A DNA stretch of 64,000 nucleotides from Paraburkholderia monticola. Its GTDB lineage: Bacteria; Pseudomonadota; Gammaproteobacteria; Burkholderiales; Burkholderiaceae. A model generated the notes under the pieces. It was not told the origin of the DNA. It saw nothing but the letters and a program-made list of their open reading frames with translations, and ran no database searches. Shown one piece after another: positions 42,735 to 52,363 of this stretch; position 1 is the first letter of the stretch; each line of letters opens with the position of its first letter. The translations under genes were made by a program, and so were the position numbers. The stretch lies in the NCBI RefSeq assembly GCF_001580545.1, contig NZ_LRBG01000037.1, forward strand, positions 744,001 through 808,000, given 5' to 3'.

Positions 42735-44030
42735 ATGAATCGCAAACTCGACGTACCGACAGCCGACCCTGTGCCGCCGCAGCCGCATGCTCCGACGGCG
42801 GCCAAGGCCGCCCCACCAGCCGACGACGAAGCCGCCGCACACTGGCAGCGCAATCTCGGCGTGTGCGTGTTCGGCTCGTTCACGACCATCGTCGCAATGA
42901 CCCTGCTGCTGCCGTTCCTGCCGCTCTACGTCGAGCAACTCGGCGTGAAGGATCATGCGGCGATCGTGCAGTGGTCGGGTGCCGCGTTCGGCGCGACCTT
43001 CTTCAGCGCCGCGCTCGTCGCGCCGCTGTGGGGCAAGCTCGCGGACCTCTATGGCCGCAAGCTGATGCTGATCCGTTCGAGCCTCGGCATGGCGGTCGCG
43101 ATGTCGCTGATCGGCATGGCGCATTCCGCGTGGCAACTGGTCGCGTTGCGGCTGCTCGCGGGGCTGCTCGGCGGCTATGCGTCGGGCTCGATGATCCTCG
43201 TCGCGACGCAGACGCCGAAGGCGCGCTCGGGCTGGGCACTCGGCGTGTTGTCGTCGGGGATCATGGCGGGCAATCTGGTCGGCCCATTGCTGGGCGGCTT
43301 CCTGCCGCCGCTGATCGGCATCCGCGCGACCTTTTGGGCATCGGGCGCGGCGATCTTCGTCGCGTTTCTCGCGACGGCGTTTCTGATCCGCGAAAAGCCG
43401 GTCCGCAAACGCGCGGACAACGCGTCGAAGCAGGGCGCGTGGGCCTCGGTCGACGACAAGGGACCCGCCATCGCGATGCTCGCCACGGGTCTGCTGCTGA
43501 TGGTCGCGAACATGTCGATCGAGCCGATCATCACCGTCTACGTCGCTCAGCTCGTGAAGCCTCAAAACGTGACGATGGTCGCGGGCTTCGTGATGTCGGG
43601 CGCGGCGCTCGGCAGCGTGATCTCATCGTCGCGGCTGGGCAGGCTCGCCGATCGTGTCGGGCATTGGAACGTGATCGTCGGCTGCCTCGCCGTATCGGCG
43701 TTGCTGCTCGTCCCGCAGGCGTTCGTCACCGCGAGCTGGCAGCTGATCGTGCTGCGCTTCCTGATGGGCATGGCACTCGGCGGCCTGTTGCCGTGCATCG
43801 CGAGCGTGATTCGCCACAACGTCCCGGCGAGCGTGACGGGGGCGATTCTTGGGTATTCGGTGTCGTCTCAGTACGCGGGGCAGGTGGCCGGGCCGCTGTT
43901 AGGCGGTTTCGTCGGCGGACACGTCGGCATGCGCGCGGTGTTTCTCGGCACTAGCATCCTGATGGCGCTCGGCGCGCTCGTGAACTGGCGCGTGAAGTTG
44001 GCGCGGGGACGGGCGGCGGTAAAGCGCTGA
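42735..44030 (+). CDS. MFS transporter, MdtG-like
   Basis: A 431-residue, 12-segment major facilitator protein with a cytoplasmic N-terminus rich in Pro/Ala (about 35 residues), the GKLADLYGRKLMLI loop 2-3 signature, and a second-half GRLADRVGHWNVI repeat. Layout and motifs resemble multidrug exporters of the MdtG group. Substrate unknown. Stands alone, convergent with dadA. Confidence 0.82.
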   Translation: MNRKLDVPTADPVPPQPHAPTAAKAAPPADDEAAAHWQRNLGVCVFGSFTTIVAMTLLLPFLPLYVEQLGVKDHAAIVQWSGAAFGATFFSAALVAPLWGKLADLYGRKLMLIRSSLGMAVAMSLIGMAHSAWQLVALRLLAGLLGGYASGSMILVATQTPKARSGWALGVLSSGIMAGNLVGPLLGGFLPPLIGIRATFWASGAAIFVAFLATAFLIREKPVRKRADNASKQGAWASVDDKGPAIAMLATGLLLMVANMSIEPIITVYVAQLVKPQNVTMVAGFVMSGAALGSVISSSRLGRLADRVGHWNVIVGCLAVSALLLVPQAFVTASWQLIVLRFLMGMALGGLLPCIASVIRHNVPASVTGAILGYSVSSQYAGQVAGPLLGGFVGGHVGMRAVFLGTSILMALGALVNWRVKLARGRAAVKR

Positions 44031-44084
44031 TCAGGGCATCGTGGCCATTCGCGTAGAACGTTAGGCCTTCCCGCCGAGTCACCA

Positions 44085-45329
44085 TCAATCGCCAAGCAGC
44101 CCCACCATCGGAATCGCGGGCGTGAGTCCCGCGATCAGGTCGGCCGTGATGCGAGCCGATCCGTGCGACATCGTCCAGCCGATGTGACCGTGGCCGGTAT
44201 TCAGATAGAGATTGCGATACTTCGTGCGCCCAAGAAACGGTAAGTTCGTCGGCGTCATCGGCCTGAGCCCGGCCCACATTTCGGCGCGATCGTAGTTGGC
44301 GCCGTCCGGGTACAGTTCGCGTGTCACGCTCTTCATGAACGCGAAATCAGAGGGCTGGTGGCTCGTATCGTAGCCGGCGAACTCCGCCGTCGCGGTGACC
44401 CGGATCCGGTCGCCAAAGCGCGAGATCGCGACCAGGTTGTGCTCGTCGATCGCTGCGATGGTGGGCGGCATGGGCCGGCCATCGATCGGGATCGTGAGGG
44501 AATATCCCTTGATCGGATAGATCGGAAGATCGATGCCGATCTGTCGGCCAAGTACCGGACTGTAGGGGCCAAGCGCCAGCACATAAGCGTCGCCTTTCAG
44601 AAGGCCTCGGCTCGTGCCGACGCCCATCACGTCCTGCCCGGCGGTTTCGAAGCGCTCGATGGTGGTATCCGTCAGAAGCGTGCCGCCACGCGCGACGACG
44701 ATTTGCGCAAGGGCGCGGGTGAACTTCGCGGGGTCTCCGGTCTCGTCGGTCGGGCAGTGGATGGCGCCGGCTATGCTGTTTTTTGCCGGTGCCAGCGAAG
44801 GCTCGAGTGCGACGACCTGATCGCGACTGAGAACGTTGATGACCTGTCCATCGGATTCCAGCAGCTTCATGTGTTCGATGCCGCGGTCCAGCGCTTCCTG
44901 CGTCCGATGGAAATACAGAATGCCGCGCTCATTCCGATCGTATTCGATGGCGTTTTCGGCGACCACATCCTGCAACACACGCTGCGAGTACGCGGCCAGC
45001 CGATGCTTGAGCAAGGTATTGCGACGCGCCTTCTCCGAGGTGCATTCCATCAGGAAGCGCCACGACCAGCTGTAAAGCCTGGGATCTGCCGAGAACTTGA
45101 AGCGCAACGCCTGATCCTTCAGCACCAGCGATTTGAGCAGAATCATCGGCGCTTTGGGTGAAGACCAGACAAACGAATGCCCGGGCGCGATCATGCCCGC
45201 GTTGCCCCAACTGGTTTCCGCTGCGACTAAAGGCTGGCGCTCGACGATCACGACCTCATGGCCATCCTTCTGTAGCTGGTACGCGGTCGTCACACCGACC
45301 ACCCCGCCCCCGAGCACGATAATTTTCAT
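44085..45329 (-). CDS. dadA: D-amino acid dehydrogenase
   Basis: The 414-residue FAD oxidoreductase of the DadA family has the N-terminal dinucleotide site VLGGGVVGVTTAYQL and TSWGNAGMIAPGHSFVWSSP near the start, and GLRPMTPTNLPFLG plus TGHGHIGWTMSHGSA at the C-terminus. It oxidises D-amino acids to oxoacids and passes electrons to the respiratory chain. ATG at 45329 is preferred, with GAGGAC upstream; the extra 11 residues of a longer frame have no support. Located 33 bp after the EF-G-like gene on the same strand. Confidence 0.92.
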   Translation of the reverse strand: MKIIVLGGGVVGVTTAYQLQKDGHEVVIVERQPLVAAETSWGNAGMIAPGHSFVWSSPKAPMILLKSLVLKDQALRFKFSADPRLYSWSWRFLMECTSEKARRNTLLKHRLAAYSQRVLQDVVAENAIEYDRNERGILYFHRTQEALDRGIEHMKLLESDGQVINVLSRDQVVALEPSLAPAKNSIAGAIHCPTDETGDPAKFTRALAQIVVARGGTLLTDTTIERFETAGQDVMGVGTSRGLLKGDAYVLALGPYSPVLGRQIGIDLPIYPIKGYSLTIPIDGRPMPPTIAAIDEHNLVAISRFGDRIRVTATAEFAGYDTSHQPSDFAFMKSVTRELYPDGANYDRAEMWAGLRPMTPTNLPFLGRTKYRNLYLNTGHGHIGWTMSHGSARITADLIAGLTPAIPMVGLLGD

Positions 45330-45362
45330 AATGTCCTCAGATGCAACCGGGGCCCGGTGCAT

Positions 45363-47414
45363 TCACGACAGCGCGGCGTCGCTCCGGTTTTTGTGCTGTG
45401 CAACCAACGATTCCTGCGTGGCAGCGGGCACCGGCGCGTAATGGCTCAGTTCGATGCTGTAGCTGCCGTGTCCTCCGGCGATCGCGTTCAGACGCGATTG
45501 ATAGTCGTTGAGCTCCGCCAGCGGCACCTGGCCCGCCACGACCACGGCATCGGCGGCGGACGGGCGCGAACCATGAACCTGGCCGCGTCTCGACGACAGA
45601 TCGCCAATGATCTCGCCCATGGTGGGTTCCGGTGTCGTCACCTCGATATCCACGATAGGTTCGAGCACGATGGGCTGGGCTTTGAGCACCGCATCGATGA
45701 AGGCTTTGCGCCCGGCGGTGACGAAGGCCACTTCCTTGGAGTCGACCGAATGGCTCTTGCCGTCGAGGACCGTGACTCGCACGTCCTGCATCGGGACGCC
45801 GGCAAGGGGCCCGCTCTCGATCACCTGGAGGATGCCTTTTTCCACCGCGGGAATGAACTGGCCGGGGATGGCGCCGCCTTTGACTGCGTCGACGAATTCG
45901 AACCCCGCGCCTCGCGGCAGCGGCTCTACGCGCAGCATGACTTCCCCGAACTGTCCTGCCCCGCCGGATTGCTTCTTATGGCGGCAGTGCCCCTCCGCGC
46001 TGCCGCCGATGGTCTCGCGATAGGCGATTTTCGGCGGTCGCGTGACGACTTCGAGCTTGTACTGGTCGGTCAGGCGCTCCAGCATATAGCGCAGATGCAG
46101 CTCGCCGAGGCCTCGCACCACGGTCTCGTTGGTGGTGGGCTCGCGCTCGATACGCAGACACGGGTCTTCCGCGGTCAGCTTCTGTAGCGCTTCCCAGAGC
46201 CGCTGTTCGTGACCGCGGCGCGCCGGCTCGATCGCGAGGCCATAAATGGGCGTCGGGAACTGGGGCGGCACGAGGTGAATGTTGCCGTCCTCGGGCGCGT
46301 CGTGCAGCACGGCATCGAGGCCGATCTCGTCGGCCTTGGTCACCGCGCAGATATCGCCGGGACCGGCACGCAGGACATCGACGTGCTCCTTGCCCTGCAG
46401 CATCAACAGATGGGCGACCCGGAACGGCTGCCGCCGGTCGCCGATATAGAGCTGCATATCGCGCTCGATCGTGCCCTGATAGATCCGAAACACGGCCATC
46501 TTGCCGATGTAAGGGTCGATCACGATCTTGAAGGTGTGGGCCAGCACGTGTTTGTCGGCGACCGGTTCGGCACGCACGACTTCCTTATGGTGGCCGGTAT
46601 CGCGGTAGAAGAGCGGCGGATTGCCCTCCATCGGATTGGGCAGAAGCCGCACGAACACATCGAGCAGTGCCTCGATGCCGGCACCGTTAGCCACCGACGT
46701 GAAGCACACCGGCACCAGATGGCCTTCGCGCAGCGCGCGCTCGAACGGCTCGTGCAACTGTTCCGGACGGATGGCCTCGCCTTGCTCCAGGTAAAGCTCC
46801 ATCAGGGCCGGGTCGAGTTCGATCACCTGATCGATCAGCGCATTGTGCGCTGCTTCCACGGACAGGAAATCGGCGTCTCCGTCCGGGTTGAAAAAGCAGT
46901 CCACCACCTCGCGGCCGCGCTGCGCCGGCAGGTTGATCGGCAGGCATTCCGTGCCGAAGGTTTGCTGGATTTGCGCCAGCAGCCCTGGAAGGTCGACCTT
47001 TTCTCCATCGATGCCGTTCACCACGATCATTCTGCAGAGCTTACGTTCGGCCGCCCAGTTCATCATGCGCCGCGTGGTCATCTCGATGCCGGTCTGCGCA
47101 TTGATGACGACGGCTACCGTCTCGACCGCGGGCAGCGCGCTGATCGAGGGCCCGGAAAAGTCGGGATAACCGGGCGTATCGAGCAGATAGATGCGGGTGT
47201 CGCGGTAGTGCAGGTGAGTGAGGGTGGAGTTCAGCGAGTGATGATACTTCCGTTCGAGCGGGTCAAAATCGCAGACCGTCGTCCCTCGGTCGACGCTGCC
47301 AGGCGCATGGAGCGCGCCGCCGTGGTACAGCAGCGCTTCGACGAGCGAGGTCTTACCGCTGCTGGCATGCCCGACCAGGGCGATGGTACGGATGGCATCG
47401 GGGCTATAAGGCAT
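45363..47414 (-). CDS. Elongation factor G-like GTPase (FusA2 type)
   Basis: The 683-residue protein has all EF-G domains. The G1 loop GHASSGKT (15-22) and G3 DTPG are intact. The G4 loop reads VVNGID where NKxD is expected, so guanine recognition is unusual. Domains IV-V are complete (GAGQFGEVMLRVEP, GSYSIELSHYAPVP). This is the second, non-essential EF-G-like group common in Burkholderia and relatives, not the ribosomal-operon fusA. Function of this group is not established; it could be a ribosome-associated stress factor. Not next to any ribosomal genes. Confidence 0.85.
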   Translation of the reverse strand: MPYSPDAIRTIALVGHASSGKTSLVEALLYHGGALHAPGSVDRGTTVCDFDPLERKYHHSLNSTLTHLHYRDTRIYLLDTPGYPDFSGPSISALPAVETVAVVINAQTGIEMTTRRMMNWAAERKLCRMIVVNGIDGEKVDLPGLLAQIQQTFGTECLPINLPAQRGREVVDCFFNPDGDADFLSVEAAHNALIDQVIELDPALMELYLEQGEAIRPEQLHEPFERALREGHLVPVCFTSVANGAGIEALLDVFVRLLPNPMEGNPPLFYRDTGHHKEVVRAEPVADKHVLAHTFKIVIDPYIGKMAVFRIYQGTIERDMQLYIGDRRQPFRVAHLLMLQGKEHVDVLRAGPGDICAVTKADEIGLDAVLHDAPEDGNIHLVPPQFPTPIYGLAIEPARRGHEQRLWEALQKLTAEDPCLRIEREPTTNETVVRGLGELHLRYMLERLTDQYKLEVVTRPPKIAYRETIGGSAEGHCRHKKQSGGAGQFGEVMLRVEPLPRGAGFEFVDAVKGGAIPGQFIPAVEKGILQVIESGPLAGVPMQDVRVTVLDGKSHSVDSKEVAFVTAGRKAFIDAVLKAQPIVLEPIVDIEVTTPEPTMGEIIGDLSSRRGQVHGSRPSAADAVVVAGQVPLAELNDYQSRLNAIAGGHGSYSIELSHYAPVPAATQESLVAQHKNRSDAALS

Positions 47415-47510
47415 GTTGGCCCTCTCGCAGGATGGGGAGTGGGGCCATTATTGGTGAAATCGCGCCGCTCTGCCAGATCGAAGCATCGTACGATTCGCGC
47501 CGCGGCCGTC

Positions 47511-48356
47511 TCACTTCCATTGCGGCTGATCCAGCACCATCCCGTGCTGGCCCTTGTAGGCGGCCACAGGGGGCGGCGCCCAGCCGTCCAGCAGCTCGGG
47601 CGCGAGTTGCCAGACCTCGATGCCAAGCGGCCGGCACACGTCCAGCGGATCGCGCGCGTCGGGGCCCCACATCGGCACCGACAGATCGCCGCCCGGACAG
47701 GTCGACAGTGCGCACAGCAGATCGATCTCCGCGAAGAATTCGAGGTAATCGCCTTTCTGTGCGGGACACGCCTTCATGAAGTATTTGTCGTCGAGATTCA
47801 GGCCGGTGCACTGGAACACATTGAGCACGTCGTGGACGTCGTACTCGGTCAGCCCGTACGGCGCGATGGCGCGCGTCAGGTTCGAGTGGCAATGGAAATG
47901 AAAGTCCTCGCCGGTCAGCATCCGGTTCACATAGGGATCGCAGCGCGTGCCGAGCAGATCGTGCACGCGGCCGCCGTGTTCGTCGACGCCGTAGCCGGCG
48001 AGACTGTCGTCGGTGATGGTCACCATCGGACGCAGAAACGGCAGCGTCGACCACAGACGATCGAACGTGCTCACGTGAGCCTGCTGCAACTGGCGCGTGC
48101 GCGAGGCCCACATCCGCTCGCGCGGGTTGTGCCGGTTCCACAGGTTCAGGTCGGCAACCTGCGGGCCCTCGATCGTGACGATCCGGAACACGTGGCCGGC
48201 CGGCACGGTCCACGCGCGTCCCGAGCGAATCGGCACGACGATCGACTCGACCAGCGTGCGCGTGTCGTGCCGCGAAGCGATGCGCTGATAGAACGCCTTG
48301 TCGACATCGAGCGCGGAGCCTTTCGTGGACTGATACGCCGCAGGGTAATTCAGCAT
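47511..48356 (-). CDS. DUF1989 (urea carboxylase-associated) family protein
   Basis: The 281-residue protein has the DUF1989 pattern: IVVPIRSGRAWTVPAGHVFRIV, QVADLNLWN, then FHFHCHSNLTRAI and GLNLDDKYF. The fold is a cupin-like barrel with conserved Cys/His. Members occur next to urea carboxylase, allophanate hydrolase and ABC amide/urea transporters. Here it follows the liv-type operon and the bacterioferritin-family gene, only 19 bp after the latter, so it may help metabolise the imported compound; no urea carboxylase gene is present. Confidence 0.82.
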   Translation of the reverse strand: MLNYPAAYQSTKGSALDVDKAFYQRIASRHDTRTLVESIVVPIRSGRAWTVPAGHVFRIVTIEGPQVADLNLWNRHNPRERMWASRTRQLQQAHVSTFDRLWSTLPFLRPMVTITDDSLAGYGVDEHGGRVHDLLGTRCDPYVNRMLTGEDFHFHCHSNLTRAIAPYGLTEYDVHDVLNVFQCTGLNLDDKYFMKACPAQKGDYLEFFAEIDLLCALSTCPGGDLSVPMWGPDARDPLDVCRPLGIEVWQLAPELLDGWAPPPVAAYKGQHGMVLDQPQWK

Positions 48357-48375
48357 GATGGCGTCTCCCGCGAGC

Positions 48376-48849
48376 TCAGGCCGGCGCGTTGCCGCGCTCG
48401 GGCGGCGTCGTCATCGCGCCGGGGCGCCGCAGCATCTTCTCCACTTCGCCCGCGTGCATTTCTTCGACGTGGATCATCTGACGCGCGTATTCCTCCAGCG
48501 CGACCGAACGATCTTCCACCTGCGCGAGCAGTTCCCGGTACAGGTCGAGCGCGACTTTTTCGGCTTCGAGCGATTCACGCAGAATCGACGCGATGTCGAA
48601 GACGTGCGAGTCGAGCAGCGGACCGATCGCGAGCGACGGGTAGGCGCCGAGCGTGGTGATCCATTCGCCGGCCTGCTGCGCGTGGACGAGCGACTCGTCG
48701 GCCTGCTGTCGCAGCCACGCCACGATGGGAATGCGGCCAAAGCCGAATACGAGGAATGAGTAGTGGGTATAACGAACGACCCCGGCCAGTTCCGACTCCA
48801 GAATCCGGTTCAGAACTTCAACGACCTGTTCCTTATCGATTTCCTGCAT
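48376..48849 (-). CDS. Bacterioferritin-family ferritin-like protein
   Basis: A 157-residue four-helix ferritin-like protein: RILESELAGVVRYTHYSFLVFGFGR in helix A, DESLVHAQQAGEW in helix B, and EEMHAGEVEKML at the end. Iron ligands E18, E52, H56 and an ExxH near residue 130 are visible; the helix B motif is ExxxH rather than the usual ExxH, as is common in this subgroup. Probably an iron-binding or oxidoreductase protein rather than a classical storage bacterioferritin. Its start lies inside the 3' end of livF with a GGAGG site, so it is translationally coupled to the ABC operon. Confidence 0.8.
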   Translation of the reverse strand: MQEIDKEQVVEVLNRILESELAGVVRYTHYSFLVFGFGRIPIVAWLRQQADESLVHAQQAGEWITTLGAYPSLAIGPLLDSHVFDIASILRESLEAEKVALDLYRELLAQVEDRSVALEEYARQMIHVEEMHAGEVEKMLRRPGAMTTPPERGNAPA

Positions 48850-49639
48850 GGTTGCCTCCAGTTGAGTCCGACCCGTTTCGACCGATGTCATTCGTTCCGT
48901 TGGCGGGCTGCGCCGCCGCGATAGCGCTGCCGCCCAGATAGGCGGCGCGGACCCGACTATCCTGAGCCAGCTCGCGGGCGGACCCCGCGAGCGCGATGCG
49001 ACCGCTTTCCAGCACATAGGCCCGATGCGCGATGCGCAGCGCCTGACGGGCGTTCTGCTCGACGAGAAGAATCGAAGTGCCCTCCCTGCAGATGGCGGCG
49101 ATCATCCCGAAGATTGCGCGCACCAGCTTCGGCGCGAGTCCCATCGAGGGTTCGTCCAATACCACCAGACGCGGGCGCAGCATCAGCGCGCGAGCAATCG
49201 CCAGCATTTGCTGTTCCCCGCCGCTGAGCGTGCCGGCCAGCTGGCTGCGCCGCTCACCGAGCCGCGGAAAAGTCTCATACAGCTGATCGCGTCGTTGCTG
49301 CAGCGCGGCGGTGTCACGCCGGATCAGGTAGCCGCCGAGATGCAGATTCTCCTCCACCGTCAGTGCGCCGAAAATGCGCCGTCCCTCCGGCACATGACCT
49401 AGACCCAGCGCCACGATCTGGTGGGCGCGCAGTCCCATCAGGCGCTGGCCATCCATCGCGATGTCGCCCGCGCGGGGTCTGATCAATCCGGAAATGGCCC
49501 GCAGCGTGGTCGTTTTTCCCGCGCCGTTGCTGCCGAGCAACGCGACGATTTCGCCCTGTGCGACCTCCAGCGAGATGCCGTGCAGCACTTCGACATTTCC
49601 ATAGCCTACTCGCAGATCGCGGATTTCTAGGAGTCCCAC
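48833..49639 (-). CDS. livF: ABC transporter ATPase, LivF type
   Basis: A 268-residue ABC ATPase with Walker A GSNGAGKTT (about 36-44), the signature LSGGEQQMLAIARAL, and Walker B LVVLDEPSMGLAP, the last phrase typical of LivF. It has a 30-residue C-terminal Gly/Asn tail. Overlaps the livMG stop by 13 bp. Second ATPase of a branched-chain amino acid or amide importer. Confidence 0.92.
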   Translation of the reverse strand: MGLLEIRDLRVGYGNVEVLHGISLEVAQGEIVALLGSNGAGKTTTLRAISGLIRPRAGDIAMDGQRLMGLRAHQIVALGLGHVPEGRRIFGALTVEENLHLGGYLIRRDTAALQQRRDQLYETFPRLGERRSQLAGTLSGGEQQMLAIARALMLRPRLVVLDEPSMGLAPKLVRAIFGMIAAICREGTSILLVEQNARQALRIAHRAYVLESGRIALAGSARELAQDSRVRAAYLGGSAIAAAQPANGTNDIGRNGSDSTGGNHAGNR

Positions 49640-51435
49640 AGCGATTCCTCCCCGGCGGTATCGTCGCTTGCCTCGTCCTGTTCGGCCGTGCCGAGATAGG
49701 CATCGATCACACGCGGATCGGCCTGGACCGCGGCGGGCGGGCCCTCGGCGATGATGACGCCGTGATCCATCACGATGATCCGGTCCGACACGCCCATCAC
49801 CAGCATCATGTCGTGCTCGATCAACAGCACCGTCACGCCATGATCGCGAATCCGCCGGATCAGTTCCATCAGCGCGCGTTTCTCGGTGGGGTTCATGCCC
49901 GCCGCCGGTTCATCGAGCAGCAGCAGGCGCGGGCTGCTCGCGAGCGCGCGGGCGATCTCCAGCCTGCGCTGGTCGCCGTAGGGCAGATCGGCGGCGCGCT
50001 CGCCCGCGCGGGACGCCAGTCCGACGAACGCGAGCCAGCGCAGTCCCTCCGTCGAATGGTCGGCGGCCTCGGCACGCGCGGACGGCAAGCCCAGAAGCTC
50101 GGCGGCGAGCGACGTGCGAAGCCGATGATCCATGCCGGTCAGGACGTTTTCGAAGGCCGTCATGTGGCCGAACAGGCGGATGCCCTGGAAGGTCCGCGCC
50201 ATGCCTTCATGAACGATCCGATGAGGCGCGCCGCCTGCAAGCCGTTTCCCGCACCAGACGATCTGGCCGCCGGTCGGACGGATCACGCCCGTCAGGCAGT
50301 TGAACACGGTGGTCTTGCCGGCGCCGTTCGGGCCGATCAGGCTCACGATCTCGCCGCTCTTCACCGTGAAGCTGACCCCGCCGACCGCCAGCACGCCACC
50401 GAAGCGGCGCTGCATGTCGCGCACCTCGAGCAGGGTTTCATCGGTCAGCGCGTGGCTGGGCGCGGGGGCCCGCTCGGCGTCGGCACCCTCGCGCGGCGGC
50501 GCAACGCGCCGCAACGGTGCTGGCCACAAACCCTGCGGCCTGAGCAGCATCAGGATCACGAGCCCGATCGCGAAAGCGAAGATGCGCCAGAGGTTCAGAA
50601 AACGCAGCATCTCCGGCAGGCCGGCGACGATGATGGCGCCGATGATCACCCCGGGAATGCTGCCGCGGCCGCCGAGCACGACGACGATCAGAATCGTGAC
50701 GGATTGCAGATAGGTGAAGCCGGTCGGATCGATGGTGCCGAAGCGGGCGGCGAACAGGCTGCCGCCCAGCCCGCCGATCAGCGCCCCCATCACATAGGCG
50801 AGCAGCTTGACGCGCAGCGTCGGCACCCCGACGGCCTCGGCGGCCGCCTCGTCCTCGCGGATGCTGGTCCAGGCGCGGCCGAGCCGGGATTGGCCGAGCC
50901 GTATCGCGAACACGAGCACCAGCACGAGAAACGCCATGCCCAGTTCGTACAGCGCCAGCGGCGAACTGATCTCGAAGCCGAACAGGCTCGGGCTCGCGAT
51001 GCCGAAGATGCCGTTCGGGCCGCCCGTGATGTCGAGATTGGTGGCGACGATACGCGTGATTTCGCCGAACCCCAGCGTGACGATCGCCAGATAGTCGCTG
51101 CGCAGCCGCAAGGTGGGATAGCCGATGACGATGCCCGAGACGCCGGCGAACGCGAGGCTGAACGGCAGCGTTTCCCAGAACGAAAAGTGCAGCAGCGTCT
51201 CCAGCAAGGCCGTCGTGTAGGCGCCGATCGCGAAGAAGGCCGCGTAGCCCAGATCGAGCAGTCCGGCATAGCCGACCACGATGTTCAACCCGAGACCCAG
51301 AATCGAATAGGTCACGATGGTCAGGCCGACGTCGACGACATAGTTGCTGGCCACAGCCGGCAGCGCCACGGCGGCGGCCAGCAGCGCGCCGCCTGCAGGC
51401 CTCGTCCAACGCGCGGAAGCCTGAGTGGCGCTCAT
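49627..51435 (-). CDS. ABC transporter permease-ATPase fusion (LivM-LivG)
   Basis: A 602-residue fusion. Residues about 15-320 are a LivM-like permease with about 8-10 segments (NIVVGYAGLLDLGYAAFF, LRLRSDYLAIVTLGFGEI). Residues about 340-590 are a LivG-like ATPase with Walker A GPNGAGKTT (about 367) and the LivG-type ADLPYGDQRRLEIARAL signature. A 20-residue Ala/Pro-rich linker joins them. In most organisms these are two genes. Starts 3 bp after livH. Confidence 0.93.
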   Translation of the reverse strand: MSATQASARWTRPAGGALLAAAVALPAVASNYVVDVGLTIVTYSILGLGLNIVVGYAGLLDLGYAAFFAIGAYTTALLETLLHFSFWETLPFSLAFAGVSGIVIGYPTLRLRSDYLAIVTLGFGEITRIVATNLDITGGPNGIFGIASPSLFGFEISSPLALYELGMAFLVLVLVFAIRLGQSRLGRAWTSIREDEAAAEAVGVPTLRVKLLAYVMGALIGGLGGSLFAARFGTIDPTGFTYLQSVTILIVVVLGGRGSIPGVIIGAIIVAGLPEMLRFLNLWRIFAFAIGLVILMLLRPQGLWPAPLRRVAPPREGADAERAPAPSHALTDETLLEVRDMQRRFGGVLAVGGVSFTVKSGEIVSLIGPNGAGKTTVFNCLTGVIRPTGGQIVWCGKRLAGGAPHRIVHEGMARTFQGIRLFGHMTAFENVLTGMDHRLRTSLAAELLGLPSARAEAADHSTEGLRWLAFVGLASRAGERAADLPYGDQRRLEIARALASSPRLLLLDEPAAGMNPTEKRALMELIRRIRDHGVTVLLIEHDMMLVMGVSDRIIVMDHGVIIAEGPPAAVQADPRVIDAYLGTAEQDEASDDTAGEESLWDS

Positions 51436-51438
51436 GAA

Positions 51439-52338
51439 TTACATTCTCTCGACGACGCGTTCGCCGAACAGCCCGGTCGGCTTGATCACGAGCACGCCGA
51501 TCAATACGCCGAACACGAACACGTCGGTCCATTGCGACGACACATAGCCCGCGCCGAAGGCTTCGAGCAGGCCGATCAGGATGCCGCCCGCCATCGCGCC
51601 CGGGATATTGCCGATGCCGCCGAGGACCGCCGCGGTAAATGCGCGCAGGCCTAGCACGAAGCCCATGAAGAAATTGATCTGCGTGTAGTAAAGCCCCTCC
51701 ATCACGCCCGCCACGGCGGCCAGCACCGAGCCGAGCAGAAAGGTCAGCTGGATCAGGCGCTCGACGTCGATGCCCATCAGGCGCGCCGCGTCCTGATCGA
51801 TGGCCAGCGCGCGCATCGCGGTGCCGAGAAACGTGTGATGAACGAAGAAATACAGTGCCAGCATCAGGGCAAGGCTCGCCACGATGATGCCGATCTGCGC
51901 GAAGGTGATCTGCACGCCGTGAAGTTCGAATCCCGCCTGGCTCAGCACGTGCGGATAGGTGCGAAAGCCTGCGCCGTAGATCAGCAGCACCCCATTTTGC
52001 AGCGCCAGCGAGACGCCCAGGGCCGTGATCAGGATCGACAGCCGCGGCGCCCGCAGCAACGGCTGATACGCGAGCCGCTCGATCAGCAGGCCGAGTGCGC
52101 CGGTGACCGTCATCGCGGCCACGAGGGCGATCAGCAGGGCGATAGCGAGCGGCAGATGTGCTGAGGCCAGCACCATCAAGCCGGTCCAGCCGACGAATGC
52201 GCCGACCATGAACAGGTCGCCATGAGCGAAGTTGATCAGCCGGATGATCCCGTACACCATCGTGTAGCCGAGGGCGACGAGCGCGTAGAACGAGCCGGTC
52301 GTCAGCCCTTCGATGACGAACTGGAAGAAATCGCTCAT
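51439..52338 (-). CDS. livH: ABC transporter permease, LivH type
   Basis: The 299-residue permease has eight or nine membrane segments and the LivH signature GSFYALVALGYTMVYGIIRLINFAHGD at the N-terminus and RALAIDQDAARLMGI in the middle. It forms the transmembrane pore with the LivM part of the neighbouring fusion. Located 25 bp after the binding-protein gene. Confidence 0.94.
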   Translation of the reverse strand: MSDFFQFVIEGLTTGSFYALVALGYTMVYGIIRLINFAHGDLFMVGAFVGWTGLMVLASAHLPLAIALLIALVAAMTVTGALGLLIERLAYQPLLRAPRLSILITALGVSLALQNGVLLIYGAGFRTYPHVLSQAGFELHGVQITFAQIGIIVASLALMLALYFFVHHTFLGTAMRALAIDQDAARLMGIDVERLIQLTFLLGSVLAAVAGVMEGLYYTQINFFMGFVLGLRAFTAAVLGGIGNIPGAMAGGILIGLLEAFGAGYVSSQWTDVFVFGVLIGVLVIKPTGLFGERVVERM

Positions 52339-52363
52339 GACGGGGTGGGGCGCGCAAGCTCGC

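Noticed and set aside
46209..48659. An 816-codon rightward open frame opposite the EF-G-like and DUF1989 genes
   Set aside because: Spans two clear leftward genes with intact domain motifs; its own translation has no recognisable domain.
49558..51654. A 698-codon rightward open frame opposite the liv permease-ATPase fusion
   Set aside because: Antisense shadow with His/Gln/Arg-rich composition; the leftward frame has Walker A and permease motifs.
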